A stretch of 64,000 nucleotides of DNA from assembly GCA_041390685.1 (NCBI GenBank), contig JAWKPL010000001.1, forward strand, positions 1,116,001 through 1,180,000, in the 5' to 3' direction. The DNA is from JAIBBD01 sp041390685 (GTDB lineage Bacteria; Chloroflexota; Dehalococcoidia; UBA2979). The notes under the pieces are model-generated. The model searched no databases, was not told the DNA's origin, and saw only the letters and a list, made by a program, of their open reading frames with translations. Below, in pieces: positions 1 through 8,615 of the stretch; position 1 is the stretch's first letter, and the number at the start of each line of letters is the position of its first letter. A program made the translations under genes and the position numbers.

Positions 1-388
1 CGATGGTGAGCTCGGCGGCGCGGCCATGGTGCGCCTCGACGAAGGCGGTGACGTCGAGGTCGGTGATGATGTCGCCGTTGCAGACGAGGAAGGACTCAGT
101 CCAGCCGGCGGCGATGGAGGCGATCGCGCCGCCGGAGCCGAGCGGAGCGTCCTCGTAGGCGTAGTCGATGTGGATGCCGAGACGCGATCCGTCCCCGAAG
201 GCTTCACGGACGGCCTCGCTGCGACGGGTCATCGCCAGGGTGACGGAGAGCACGCCGTGGTCGCGGAGGTGGAGGAGGAGGTGGTCGAGCAAGGGGCGGT
301 GGAGGACGGGGACGACCTGCTTGGGAGTACGAAGCGTCAGCGGACGGAGCCGCGTCCCCTCGCCGCCGACGAGCACGATCGCGCGCAT
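1..388 (-). CDS. NDP-sugar nucleotidyltransferase, partial (N-terminus only)
   Basis: The reverse strand from the ATG at 388 reads about 129 residues into the window edge, so the C-terminal part is missing. The N-terminus MRAIVLVGGEGTRLRPLT is the nucleotide-binding signature of nucleotidyltransferases such as mannose-1-phosphate guanylyltransferase or glucose-1-phosphate thymidylyl/uridylyltransferase. It is followed by TPKQVVPV and by the FLVCNGDII strand that carries the metal-binding Asp. Such enzymes join a sugar 1-phosphate to an NTP in the cytoplasm to make activated sugars for envelope polysaccharides. Family membership is clear, but sugar and base specificity cannot be set from this fragment. 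It lies downstream of metK on the same strand with a 117-base gap. Confidence 0.88.
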   Translation of the reverse strand, partial: MRAIVLVGGEGTRLRPLTLRTPKQVVPVLHRPLLDHLLLHLRDHGVLSVTLAMTRRSEAVREAFGDGSRLGIHIDYAYEDAPLGSGGAIASIAAGWTESFLVCNGDIITDLDVTAFVEAHHGRAAELTI

Positions 389-441
389 GCCGAAGACTCT
401 ACCCGCCGGGCGCCCTCGAAGGCTATCGTGCACGGCACAAC

Positions 442-459
442 GGATCAGATTGATGATCC
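442..459. promoter_or_regulatory. Palindrome upstream of the nucleotidyltransferase gene
   Basis: Arms GGATCA and TGATCC flank a 6-base centre, about 55 bases upstream of the ATG at 388 and in the metK-nucleotidyltransferase gap. The placement suits a repressor operator, but no clear -35/-10 pair is seen next to it. Candidate only. Confidence 0.25.
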
Positions 460-505
460 AATCGTGTTGCGCGCAGCGCGCCCACGGCGTGCGGCCGGCG
501 GCGCC

Positions 506-1735
506 CTACTTCACGACGCGCACCGGCCCGAGTCCAGCCTCGGCACGAAGCACATCGACGCGGTCGAGGCGTTCCCAGGGGAGGTCGAGGTCCGGGCGGC
601 CAAAGTGGCCGTACGCGGCGGTCTGGCGGTAGATGGGGCGGCGCAAGTCGAAGCGGTCGATGATGGCGGCGGGACGCAGGTCGAAGTGCTTTGCGACCAG
701 GCGTTCGACGTCATCGGTCGCGACTTTCTCGGTGCCGAAGGTCTCGATGCTGATAGAGGTGGGGTGTGCGACGCCGATGGCGTAGGAGACCTGCACCTCG
801 AGGCGGTCGGCGAGGCCGGCAGCGACCACGTTCTTGGCGACGTGGCGGGCGGCGTAGGCGCCCGAGCGGTCGACCTTCGTCGGGTCCTTGCCACTGAAGG
901 CGCCGCCGCCGTGCCGGGCGATGCCGCCGTAGGTGTCGACGATGATCTTGCGGCCGGTGAGGCCGGCATCGGAAGCGGGCCCGCCCTGGACGAAGCGGCC
1001 GGTGGGGTTCACGTAGATCTTCGTGTCCTGGAGGAGTTCCGGCGGGCACTCGTGGCGGATCACGAGGGCCTCGATGTCGCGGCGGATGGTCTCCTCGCTG
1101 ACCTCGGGGTCGTGCTGGGTGGAGACGACGACGGCCTCGATGCGCTTCGGGACGCCGTAGGCGTACTCGACGGTGACCTGCGACTTGCCGTCGGGGCGGA
1201 GGTAGGTGAGGTCGCCGCTCTTGCGGAGCACGGAGAGGCGGCGGACGAGGCGGTGAGCCAGGGTGATGGTGAGGGGCATGTACTCATCGGTCTCGTTGCA
1301 GGCGAAGCCGATCATCATGCCCTGGTCGCCGGCGCCGACGAGGTCGTACTGCTCGACCTCTCCGTGGGCGGCGCGCGCCTCGAAGGAGGCGTTGACGCCG
1401 AGCGCGATGTCGCCGGACTGCTCTTTGATGGAGGAGAGGACGCCGCAGGTTTCCCAGTCGAAACCGATGCGAGAGTCGTTGTAGCCGATGTCGCGGACGG
1501 TCTGGCGGACGACGTCCTGGAGGTCGACGTAGGCCTTGGTGGTGATCTCGCCAAGGATGAAGACGAAGCCGGTGTTGACGGCGGCCTCGCAGGCGACGCG
1601 TGCGGACGGATCCTGCTGGAGGATGGCGTCGAGGACGGCATCGGAGACCTGGTCGCAGAGTTTGTCGGGGTGGCCCTCGGTGACTGACTCGCTGGTGAGG
1701 AGGAGTGAGGGGGAGCTGGTAAAGGTAGTGGTCAT
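506..1735 (-). CDS. metK: S-adenosylmethionine synthetase (methionine adenosyltransferase)
   Basis: The protein has 409 residues, close to the bacterial MetK norm. It makes S-adenosylmethionine from methionine and ATP in the cytosol. Visible signatures are ESVTEGHPDKLCDQ near the N-terminus (ATP/methionine site), VGAGDQGMMIGFACNET in the middle, and GGGAFSGKDPTKVDRS with its phosphate-binding Lys residues. The reading frame stays open upstream, but the ATG at 1735 has an AGGAGG ribosome site about 8 bases ahead and begins the conserved protein. No SAM-riboswitch pattern is seen in the 122-base divergent gap to the next gene. With ahcY and mtnP nearby, the region covers SAM making, SAH breakdown and methylthioadenosine salvage. 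Confidence 0.97.
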   Translation of the reverse strand: MTTTFTSSPSLLLTSESVTEGHPDKLCDQVSDAVLDAILQQDPSARVACEAAVNTGFVFILGEITTKAYVDLQDVVRQTVRDIGYNDSRIGFDWETCGVLSSIKEQSGDIALGVNASFEARAAHGEVEQYDLVGAGDQGMMIGFACNETDEYMPLTITLAHRLVRRLSVLRKSGDLTYLRPDGKSQVTVEYAYGVPKRIEAVVVSTQHDPEVSEETIRRDIEALVIRHECPPELLQDTKIYVNPTGRFVQGGPASDAGLTGRKIIVDTYGGIARHGGGAFSGKDPTKVDRSGAYAARHVAKNVVAAGLADRLEVQVSYAIGVAHPTSISIETFGTEKVATDDVERLVAKHFDLRPAAIIDRFDLRRPIYRQTAAYGHFGRPDLDLPWERLDRVDVLRAEAGLGPVRVVK

Positions 1736-1857
1736 GCGAAGCCTCCTGACGGCGGTGTGAGCGCGCTCATGGTCACATCGGAGGGGGTTGGAGCGCCAGT
1801 GCGCAGGGGCGGCCGAGGAGGGTAGTATCCGCGCGGGGGCGCGGGACGAGATACGCG

Positions 1858-3915
1858 ATGAGTGCGGAGCCACTGGGGCAACGACTGGAGGCAGCGCGGC
1901 GGCGGGTGTTCGCAGGGCGAGCGCCGGAGCTGGCCGCGTTCCAGGGCCTCCTGGACGGCCACACCGGAGAGCGTGTGCTCTTCGTGCATGGTCCCGGTGG
2001 CGTGGGCAAGAGCGCGCTGCTGGGGCGGTACCGCGAATTGGCGCTGGCAGCCGGCCGGCCCGCGGTGACCGTGGACGGGCGCGACCTCGAAGCGACGCCA
2101 ACGGGGCTCATGGCCCGCGTCCAGGAGGACGCGGGCGCGCACGGCGGCGGCTGGCCGGCGGGACTGGCGCTCTTCATCGACACGTACGAGGCGATCGAAA
2201 CGATCGACCGCTGGGTACGCGACGTCTTCGTGCCATCGTTGCCGGCCGACGCGGTACTGACGATCGCGGGACGAAACGCGCCGGGCTGGGAATGGCGCTC
2301 CGACGCGGGGCTGGGGTCGATGACGCGGATCCATGCGTTGCGGAACCTCGACCGGCAGGCCGCGCGAGAATACGCGCGAGTGCGGGGCGTCCCCCCGGCG
2401 CATCACGACACGATCGTGGAGACCTCGTTCGGGCATCCACTAGCGCTGGCGCTGCTCGCGGACGCGTCGCTGCGCTCGCAGCCGGAGGCGTCGCCGACGG
2501 TGCGGGGATCGACGGACATCACAGGTGCGCTGCTGGAGCGGTTCCTGAGCGTGGTGCCGAACGGGTCGCAGCGTGCGGCGCTCGAAGTGTGTGGACACGC
2601 ACGGGCGACGACGGAGGAGCTGCTGGCGGCGGTACTGGAGACGTCAGAGGCGGGCGAGCTGTTTCGCTGGCTGCGGGGGTTGCCGTTCGTGGACGAGGGA
2701 CCGCACGGGCTGTACCCGCACGACCTTGCGAGAGACGTGCTGGAGTCGGACCTGTACTGGCGGAACCCCGAGCGGTACCGGACGTTGCACCGACGGTTGC
2801 GCCGCTACGTGATCGAGCGGTTTCGAGATTCGCGCGGGCGGGAGCAGCAGCGCGCGGTGTTCGACACGCTGTTCCTGCACAAGAACTCGCCGCTCATGCG
2901 GCCGTACTTCGACTGGTCGCGGCTGCATGGGAGTTATGTCGAGTCGGCGCGCCCGGACGACCTCGAGGCGATCGTGGCATTGCTCGAGCGCCATGAGGGG
3001 AGTGAGTCGGCAGAGATCGGTCGGTACTGGTTCGGGCGTCAGCCGGACGCGTTCCTCGTCTCGCGCGGGGCGAGCGGGCGGATGGAGGGCTTCACGGCGC
3101 ACCTGCAGTTCGCGGCGCCGCAGGCGGACGAGATGGAGGCCGACCCGGCGGTCCGGTCGATCTGGTCGTTCGTCAGCGAGGCGGGACCGCTGCGACCCGG
3201 GGAGTGCGTGGTCGTGCACCGGTTCTGGATGGGGGAGGACTACCAGGACGTATCGGCGCAGAGCGTGGTGGCGGCCGCGGCCACGCGGCTGTGGTTGACA
3301 ACGCCCAGCCTGGCGTGGTCGTTCCCGTGCGTGGCGGACCCGGAGCAGTGGGGGCCGATGTTCGGTTACTGCAATATCGAGCGCCGGCCGGCCGCGGACT
3401 TCGAGGTGGGCGGCCGGCGGTACGGTGTATTCGGGCACGACTGGCGCATCGAGCCGCCCTCACAGTGGCTCGACGGGCTGGCGGAGCGTGAGGTGGAGAT
3501 GGGGCTCACGCTGGACGAGATCGCCCGGCAGCCCACACCGCAGCTGCTCGTGCTGTCGGAGGAGGACTTCCGGCGCGCCGTGCGAACCGCGCTGCGCGAG
3601 ATGGGCCGGACTGACGCGCTGGCAGGGAGCCCGCTGTGCCGTTCGCGCCTCGCTGCGGGGGTGGAGGGGCAGGCACCGGCGCAGCGGCTACAGGCCCGGC
3701 TGCGCGAAGCGATCGACGGGCTGGGGACGACGGCACGGACGCGGAAGTTTCAGGAGGCGCTGGCCGTGACGTTCATCGAGGACGCTCCGACGCAGGAGGC
3801 GGCCGCAGACCGGCTGGGCGTGCCGTTCAACACGTACCGGTACCGGCTCGAGCGCGGGATCGCGCTCGTGACGGAGCGGTTGTGGCGGCAGGACACCACG
3901 GGCCTCGAGGGGTAG
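1858..3915 (+). CDS. STAND/AAA-type ATPase with acetyltransferase-like region and C-terminal helix-turn-helix
   Basis: The protein has 685 residues. Residues 45-52 (GPGGVGKS) form a Walker A loop, residues 103-111 (LALFIDTYE) look like Walker B, and a sensor-like strand with AGRNAPGWEW follows near 140. This is the layout of the AAA/STAND ATPases used in signal-responsive regulators. The middle is helical. Residues about 390-540 resemble a degenerate GNAT fold by eye. The last 50 residues (TQEAAADRLGVPFNTYRYRLERG) look like a DNA-binding helix-turn-helix. The likely role is an ATP-dependent transcription regulator or sensor, but the ligand and targets are unknown. It is divergent from metK and upstream of a FAD oxidoreductase on the same strand, which may be its target. 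I do not recognise a named family for the whole chain. Confidence 0.8.
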   Translation: MSAEPLGQRLEAARRRVFAGRAPELAAFQGLLDGHTGERVLFVHGPGGVGKSALLGRYRELALAAGRPAVTVDGRDLEATPTGLMARVQEDAGAHGGGWPAGLALFIDTYEAIETIDRWVRDVFVPSLPADAVLTIAGRNAPGWEWRSDAGLGSMTRIHALRNLDRQAAREYARVRGVPPAHHDTIVETSFGHPLALALLADASLRSQPEASPTVRGSTDITGALLERFLSVVPNGSQRAALEVCGHARATTEELLAAVLETSEAGELFRWLRGLPFVDEGPHGLYPHDLARDVLESDLYWRNPERYRTLHRRLRRYVIERFRDSRGREQQRAVFDTLFLHKNSPLMRPYFDWSRLHGSYVESARPDDLEAIVALLERHEGSESAEIGRYWFGRQPDAFLVSRGASGRMEGFTAHLQFAAPQADEMEADPAVRSIWSFVSEAGPLRPGECVVVHRFWMGEDYQDVSAQSVVAAAATRLWLTTPSLAWSFPCVADPEQWGPMFGYCNIERRPAADFEVGGRRYGVFGHDWRIEPPSQWLDGLAEREVEMGLTLDEIARQPTPQLLVLSEEDFRRAVRTALREMGRTDALAGSPLCRSRLAAGVEGQAPAQRLQARLREAIDGLGTTARTRKFQEALAVTFIEDAPTQEAAADRLGVPFNTYRYRLERGIALVTERLWRQDTTGLEG

Positions 3916-3942
3916 CAGCCGCCAGGGGCGGCCTTCGCACGG

Positions 3943-3964
3943 AATTCGGCATCAATTCGGCATC
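3943..3964. repeat. Tandem 11-base direct repeat before the FAD oxidoreductase
   Basis: AATTCGGCATC occurs twice head-to-tail (3943-3953 and 3954-3964), about 80 bases before the GTG start at 4041. Exact tandem repeats one helical turn long often mark activator or regulator binding sites. The preceding gene encodes a protein with a C-terminal helix-turn-helix, which makes it a candidate binder. That link is inference. Confidence 0.5.
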
Positions 3965-4040
3965 GCTTCGTCTGGATACCCGTCAGTCGCGACGGCGACC
4001 ATCCATCCACGCCCGGACGCGGGGCGGGAAGGAGGAGAAC

Positions 4041-5267
4041 GTGTACGACGTGATTGTGGTGGGCGCGCGGGTGGCCGGAGCCTCGACGGCGATGCTGCTG
4101 GCGAGGAAGGGGCTACGGGTGCTGCTCGTTGACCGGGCGCGCTTTCCGAGCGATATCCGGCACGGTCACCTGCTGCACCGGCACGGGCCCCGGAGGTTGC
4201 GGGAGTGGGGGCTGCTGGACAAAGTAGCGGAGGCGACGCCCGCACTGACCGCGGCGATCACCGACTTCGACGACTTCCCGCTCCTGTCGACGGACCTGGT
4301 GGAGGACGGGTTGCCGTGGGCATACGCGCCGCGCCGGAGCACGTTCGACGCGATCCTCGTGCGGGCCGCGGTGGAGGCCGGCGTGGAGCTGCGCGAGGGC
4401 TTCACGGTGGACAGCTACAACGCCGTCGATGGCGCGATCACCGGCATCACCGGGAGGGCCGGCGGTCCTCCGGTGGCGGAGCGGGCGCGGATCACGGTCG
4501 GCGCCGATGGGCGGCACTCGCCGCTGGCGAGGACGGTGGGCGCCCGCTCGTACTTCGAGGCGGACACACTGTTGTGCTACTACTTCTCGTACTGGGCGGA
4601 CATCGAAGCGAGCGACTTCGAGCTGTACCAGTCCATCGAGGCGCGGCGCGGTGTGTTCGCCTTCCGAACGGAGGGTGGCCTGCTGGCCGTCTTCGTGGCG
4701 GCGCCGGTCGAGGAGTTGCCGGCCCTGCGCCGTGACATCGAGGGGTCGTTCATGGCCTCGCTGGACGCGGCCGCTCCGCGGCTCGCAGAGCGCGTGCGCA
4801 GCGGGAGGCGTGTGGAGGGGATGTCCGGGGCGACCAGCCTGCCCAACTTCTTCCGCCAGCCGTACGGCCCGGGCTGGGCGCTGGTGGGGGATGCGGGGCT
4901 GCACAAGGACCCGTGGCTCGCCCTCGGGATGTGCGACGCAATGCGGGACGCGGAACTGCTGGCGGACGCGATTGGGCGCGGTCTCGAGGGGGGCGCAGAC
5001 CTCGATGAGCAGCTTGCGGGATTTCACGCCACACGCGACGCGCTCACGGAGGCGGACTACCGTGAGAACCTCGCGCTCGCGCGGTTCGAGCCTCGACCGC
5101 CGATGCTCGGTGCCCTGCGGCAGGCGTTGCGTGACCGCCCGGAGGAGTCGACGCGCTTCTTCAAGGCACGAATGCGGATGATCCCATTCGAATCGTTCTT
5201 CAATCCGGAGAACGTGGGCCGGATCGTCGGGCAGGCGACGGCGCCGAGCGCAGCGGCCGGGGGCTGA
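4041..5267 (+). CDS. FAD-dependent oxidoreductase (geranylgeranyl-reductase/monooxygenase-like)
   Basis: The protein has 408 residues from the GTG at 4041, which has GGAGGAG directly upstream. The N-terminus YDVIVVGARVAGASTAMLLARKG is a Rossmann FAD-binding fold, ending in the acidic VDRA that holds the adenine ribose. The segment GDAGLHKDPWLALGMCDAM near residue 285-305 is the second FAD-binding GD motif of this superfamily (p-hydroxybenzoate hydroxylase/geranylgeranyl reductase clan). It probably reduces or hydroxylates a small, perhaps lipid-like, substrate in the cytosol. The substrate cannot be told from sequence. It stands alone after the ATPase-HTH gene, with the tandem repeat at 3943 in its leader. 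Confidence 0.87.
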   Translation: MYDVIVVGARVAGASTAMLLARKGLRVLLVDRARFPSDIRHGHLLHRHGPRRLREWGLLDKVAEATPALTAAITDFDDFPLLSTDLVEDGLPWAYAPRRSTFDAILVRAAVEAGVELREGFTVDSYNAVDGAITGITGRAGGPPVAERARITVGADGRHSPLARTVGARSYFEADTLLCYYFSYWADIEASDFELYQSIEARRGVFAFRTEGGLLAVFVAAPVEELPALRRDIEGSFMASLDAAAPRLAERVRSGRRVEGMSGATSLPNFFRQPYGPGWALVGDAGLHKDPWLALGMCDAMRDAELLADAIGRGLEGGADLDEQLAGFHATRDALTEADYRENLALARFEPRPPMLGALRQALRDRPEESTRFFKARMRMIPFESFFNPENVGRIVGQATAPSAAAGG

Positions 5268-5380
5268 GGGGCGTCCGGTGGCGTCGATCCGCGGGAGGGC
5301 GGCCAGCCCGGACGACGCCAGGCGCTCCGATCCGAGGCGCGGCCGGCTGCCCTCAGGGTCCGTCTGCCTCGCCTCCAGGG

Positions 5381-6667
5381 TTACTGGGTGCCGAGCTCCC
5401 ATGAGTTGAGGTAGTGCTGCTGCTCCTCGGTGAGGGTATCGATGGCGACGCCCATCGCGGCGAGCTTGAGGCGGGCGACCTCGTCGTCGATGTCGCGGGG
5501 GACGTTGTAGACGTCCGGCTGGAGGGCGGCGTGGTTGGTGACGATGTACTCGGAGCAGAGGGCCTGGTTGGCGAAGGACATGTCCATGACGGAGGCGGGG
5601 TGACCCTCGGCGGCGCCGAGGTTGATGAGGCGGCCTTCGGCGAGGACGACGAGTTTGCGGCCGTCCTGGAGGGTGAACTCCTCGACGAAGGGGCGGAGCG
5701 GCTTGCGGGCCTCGGTCATGCCTTCGAGGGCCTTGAGGTTGATCTCGGCGTCGAAGTGGCCGGAGTTGGCGAGGACGGCGCCGCTCTTCATGGCCTCGAA
5801 GGACGGGGTGTCGATGACGTTGATGTCTCCGGTGACGGTCACGAAGATGTCACCGATCGGGGCGGCGTCCATGATGGGCATGACGCGGAAGCCGTCCATG
5901 ACAGCCTCGAGGGCGCGGAGGGGCTGGACTTCGGTGACGATGACCTGGGCGCCAAGGCCGCGGGCCCGCGAAGCGACGCCCTTGCCGCACCAGCCGTAGC
6001 CGCAGACCACGAGGTTCTTGCCGGCGAGCAGGATGTTGGTGGCGCGCGTGATGCCGTCGATGGTGGACTGCCCGGTGCCGTAGCGGTTGTCGAACATGTG
6101 CTTGGTGTCGGCCTCGTTGACGGCGACGATGGGGTAGCCGAGCTTGCTCTCCGCGGCGAGGGCCCGGAGGCGGACGACGCCGGTAGTGGTCTCCTCGGTG
6201 CCGCCGATGACGCCGGCGAGGAGGTCGCGGCGCTCGCGGTGGAGGAGGGCGACCATGTCAGCGCCGTCATCCATCGTGAGGTGGGGGCCGTGCTCAGCGG
6301 CGGAGTTCAGGTGCTGGTAGTAGGTCGGGCTGTCCTCGCCTTTAATGGCGAAGGTAGGGATGCCGTACTCGACGACGAGGGCAGCGGCGACTTCGTCCTG
6401 CGTGGACAGCGGGTTGGAGGCGGCGAGGCGGAGCTCCGCGCCGCCGTCGCGCAGAGCGAGGGCGAGGTTCGCGGTCTCCGAGGTGATGTGGAGGCAGGCG
6501 GCCATGCGGACGCCCTCGAAGGGGCGTTCCTTCGCGAAGCGTTCGCGGATCTGCGCGAGGACGGGCATCTCGCGGGCGGACCACTCGATGCGGCGGACGC
6601 CCTGCAGCGCGAGGGCGGCATCGGCGATATCGCCGGCAGTTCCGGCGGCGTTGTGTACAGCGGTCAT
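5381..6667 (-). CDS. ahcY: Adenosylhomocysteinase
   Basis: The 428-residue enzyme splits S-adenosylhomocysteine into homocysteine and adenosine, relieving inhibition of methyltransferases. It shows MAACLHITSETANLAL near residue 60, NEADTKHMFDNRYGTGQS near 185, the NAD-binding loop VVCGYGWCGKG near 215 and NLGAAEGHPASVMDMSFANQ near 350. The length fits the shorter form that lacks the roughly 40-residue insertion of proteobacterial enzymes. The ORF is open further upstream, but the ATG at 6667 has GAGGAGGA about 6 bases ahead. It is convergent with the FAD oxidoreductase (113-base gap) and functionally linked to metK. Confidence 0.97.
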   Translation of the reverse strand: MTAVHNAAGTAGDIADAALALQGVRRIEWSAREMPVLAQIRERFAKERPFEGVRMAACLHITSETANLALALRDGGAELRLAASNPLSTQDEVAAALVVEYGIPTFAIKGEDSPTYYQHLNSAAEHGPHLTMDDGADMVALLHRERRDLLAGVIGGTEETTTGVVRLRALAAESKLGYPIVAVNEADTKHMFDNRYGTGQSTIDGITRATNILLAGKNLVVCGYGWCGKGVASRARGLGAQVIVTEVQPLRALEAVMDGFRVMPIMDAAPIGDIFVTVTGDINVIDTPSFEAMKSGAVLANSGHFDAEINLKALEGMTEARKPLRPFVEEFTLQDGRKLVVLAEGRLINLGAAEGHPASVMDMSFANQALCSEYIVTNHAALQPDVYNVPRDIDDEVARLKLAAMGVAIDTLTEEQQHYLNSWELGTQ

Positions 6668-6842
6668 GTGTTCCTCCTCGAACCCCGCGCGTCCGCTGCC
6701 CGCGGTAGCCGCGACGGACGGCCTCTCGATCGTAGCTGAGCGCTTCCATTCTCGGGGGCGGGGCGGGTGGCCCGCCACCCGGGGACGGTGGCAGGGGCAT
6801 GTACGCTCGGATGGCAGCGCGCGCAGGCAAGCGAGGCTTCCG

Positions 6843-7463
6843 ATGATCCGCAACCTGATGCTCCTCTGCGGGCCGGCCTCGTCGGTGCTGTACCTGACCT
6901 CGATCGACGTCGTAGCGCGGCGGCAACACCCGGAGTACCACGGCTATCGCTCGCAACTGGTGAGCGAGCTGTTCGCGTTGGGATCTCCGACGCGGCGGTC
7001 GCTGATGCGGATGACGGCGCCGTACCACCTGCTGGTCTTCGCGTTCGCGGGGGGCGTGTGGCAATCGGCGATGGGACGTCGCCGGGTCAAGGTCGCCGCG
7101 CTGATGCTCGCGGGCTACGGCGCGACGAGCCTGGTGGGCGGCCTCTACGCGCCGATGGACCTCCGGGGGACGCCGGACTCGAGGCGCGACCGCCGGCATC
7201 TCGCGGTCACGCTGGTGATGTCGACGTTCACGGAGACGGCGATGGTCCTCGGAGCGTTCGCCGGGGGGCGGAGGTTCCGCGTGTATTCGCTCCTGACGGC
7301 GGCAGTGGCCGTTGCGTTCGCAGGGCTGACGGGCTACCTCGCGCGGCCGATGCCGGGGCCGACGCCGGGCGTAGGGCTGGCGGAGCGGGTGAACATCTAC
7401 GCCTCGATGGGATGGCTGGGCGTACTGGCGGCGGCGCTCTGGAGGCAACACGGGCGCCGGTAG
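6843..7463 (+). CDS. DUF998-like integral membrane protein
   Basis: The 206-residue protein has about six hydrophobic helices, starting with MIRNLMLLCGPASSVLYLT. The pattern of a GY/S-rich loop (HGYRSQLVSELFALGSPTRR), a GGLYAPMD loop between helices and a C-terminal helix after ERVNIYASMGWL resembles DUF998 membrane proteins. Their function is unknown. Start choice: the ATG at 6843 begins the hydrophobic protein, while the longer open frame overlaps ahcY on the other strand. It is convergent with the TMEM175-like gene, leaving only 20 bases between stops. Confidence 0.75.
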   Translation: MIRNLMLLCGPASSVLYLTSIDVVARRQHPEYHGYRSQLVSELFALGSPTRRSLMRMTAPYHLLVFAFAGGVWQSAMGRRRVKVAALMLAGYGATSLVGGLYAPMDLRGTPDSRRDRRHLAVTLVMSTFTETAMVLGAFAGGRRFRVYSLLTAAVAVAFAGLTGYLARPMPGPTPGVGLAERVNIYASMGWLGVLAAALWRQHGRR

Positions 7464-7483
7464 CAGCGAACGCGGCAGGCGGG

Positions 7484-8077
7484 TTAGACCCGGGCGGGCG
7501 TGTCCGGCGCGAGGGCGCGTTCGAGGCGGCGGTCGGGGATGAACCAGAGCACGGCGACGAGCACATACGCCGCCACGGCCACCCACGGGACGACGAGCGC
7601 GGCGGGGATGGCGAGGGTGTAGAGGGCGAGCGAGAGCTTGCCCTTGCGGTCATCTCCGAGGGCGGCGTCGAGGAGGGAGCCGGAGCCGTGGAGGCGGCGC
7701 AGGTGGAATACGAGGACGGTGTAGGCGACGGCGCACATCCAGAGGTCGATACCGTAGGCGGCGACGGGCCACTTCGAGAAGTCGTTGCCCCCCATCCAGG
7801 TAGTGGTGAAGGGAACCAACGAGAGCCAGAAGAGCAGGTGCAGGTTGGCCCAGAGCACGGCGCCGTTCACACGGCCCGAGGCCTGGAAGAGATGGTGGTG
7901 GTTGTTCCAGTAGATGCCGATAAAGGCGAAGCTCAGGACGTAGCTGAAGAGGGTGGGGAAGAGGGGACGGAGCGCCTCGAATGTGTCGTCCTCTGGGACG
8001 TGGAGTTCAAGGACCATGATCGTGATGAGGATGGCGATGACGCCGTCGCTGAACGCCTCGAGGCGGTTGGTAGTCAT
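7484..8077 (-). CDS. TMEM175-like potassium channel (DUF1211)
   Basis: The 197-residue membrane protein begins with MTTNRLEAFSDGVIAILITIMVLEL. The RxxAFSDG(V/I)xAI signature in the first helix is the hallmark of bacterial TMEM175/DUF1211 channels, in which this helix lines the K+ pore. About six helices follow, and an IYWNNHHHLFQ segment after helix 2 is also typical. Such proteins form tetrameric potassium channels in the cytoplasmic membrane. The ATG at 8077 is the first start that gives the conserved N-terminus. The frame upstream of it is an open but low-complexity artefact. Confidence 0.88.
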   Translation of the reverse strand: MTTNRLEAFSDGVIAILITIMVLELHVPEDDTFEALRPLFPTLFSYVLSFAFIGIYWNNHHHLFQASGRVNGAVLWANLHLLFWLSLVPFTTTWMGGNDFSKWPVAAYGIDLWMCAVAYTVLVFHLRRLHGSGSLLDAALGDDRKGKLSLALYTLAIPAALVVPWVAVAAYVLVAVLWFIPDRRLERALAPDTPARV

Positions 8078-8153
8078 GTGGGCGCCAGAATAGCGCGGAC
8101 GCGGGACCCGCGGGCGAGAGCAGCTTTGATCCGGTGCGTAGGCTGGAACGAGC

Positions 8154-8159
8154 AATATA
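8154..8159 (-). promoter_or_regulatory. Possible -10 element for the TMEM175-like gene
   Basis: On the minus strand this reads TATATT, five of six matches to TATAAT, and it stands out in GC-rich DNA about 77 bases upstream of the ATG at 8077. No convincing -35 is seen. Confidence 0.3.
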
Positions 8160-8200
8160 TGGCGGCTCGCGGGCGTAGAGGCACTCGTCCGTGGTTCGTA

Positions 8201-8228
8201 CGAGAGGGGCCCTCGCGGGCCCCTCTCG
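8201..8228. terminator. Strong hairpin, 11-bp perfect stem
   Basis: Arms CGAGAGGGGCC (8201-8211) and GGCCCCTCTCG (8218-8228) enclose a 6-base loop. The stem is stable enough to be a transcription terminator, but there is no T tract on either side. It could instead be the core of a small RNA. Confidence 0.45.
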
Positions 8229-8567
8229 CTGCATCGCGGTCGGCGCAGGGCGCGCCCGGGCGGGTGAGGCGACCGGTAGGATCCGGGCCGGAGGCGCCGC
8301 TGTGACTGACCGTCCGTCCAGCTCAATGTCCCGTGGCGAGAAGCGAGCGGATCGTAGCCCCGAGGAGCGGTAGACGTTTCTGCTCCGTTGAGCGACGAGT
8401 TGAGGCCCCTGTCCGACCCGGTGGATGCGCAGGGCGTCGCGACTCGCCTGCTCGGTGAGCGGCTCGGGGTCATACAGGCGGTGGGGGCCGCGGTCGAGCG
8501 GGACTGACGCTCGGGTCCAGAGGCCGACCGAGGCAAACCGATTCCCTCGATGCTTCGCCGCGCGACG

Positions 8568-8591
8568 AGGGGGCCCGGATGAGCCCCCTTT
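8568..8591 (+). terminator. Candidate intrinsic terminator
   Basis: Arms AGGGGGC (8568-8574) and GCCCCCT (8583-8589) enclose an 8-base loop, followed by TT. The orientation suits the end of a plus-strand transcript from the gene-free stretch upstream, for which no gene is visible. Confidence 0.4.
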
Positions 8592-8615
8592 CGTCGCTGC
8601 TTCGGGACGCCCGGT

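Larger units (their letters stand above)
8078..8615. other. Non-coding stretch with two hairpins, no gene supported
   Basis: These 538 bases lie upstream of the TMEM175-like gene and downstream of the stalk protein gene. Open frames here are low-complexity and lack family signatures or credible ribosome sites. Two strong hairpins (8201-8228 and 8568-8589), the second with a short T run, could end plus-strand transcripts. I compared it by eye with tRNA, tmRNA, RNase P RNA and SRP RNA patterns and found no match. Confidence 0.5.

Noticed and set aside
26..1687. Plus-strand open frame of 553 codons covering metK
   Set aside because: It is the antisense shadow of metK and the nucleotidyltransferase. 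Its Gly/Asp/Val-rich composition matches no family.
1736..1857. Possible SAM riboswitch before metK
   Set aside because: The leader lacks the conserved SAM-I core. Only a plain AGGAGG ribosome site is visible.
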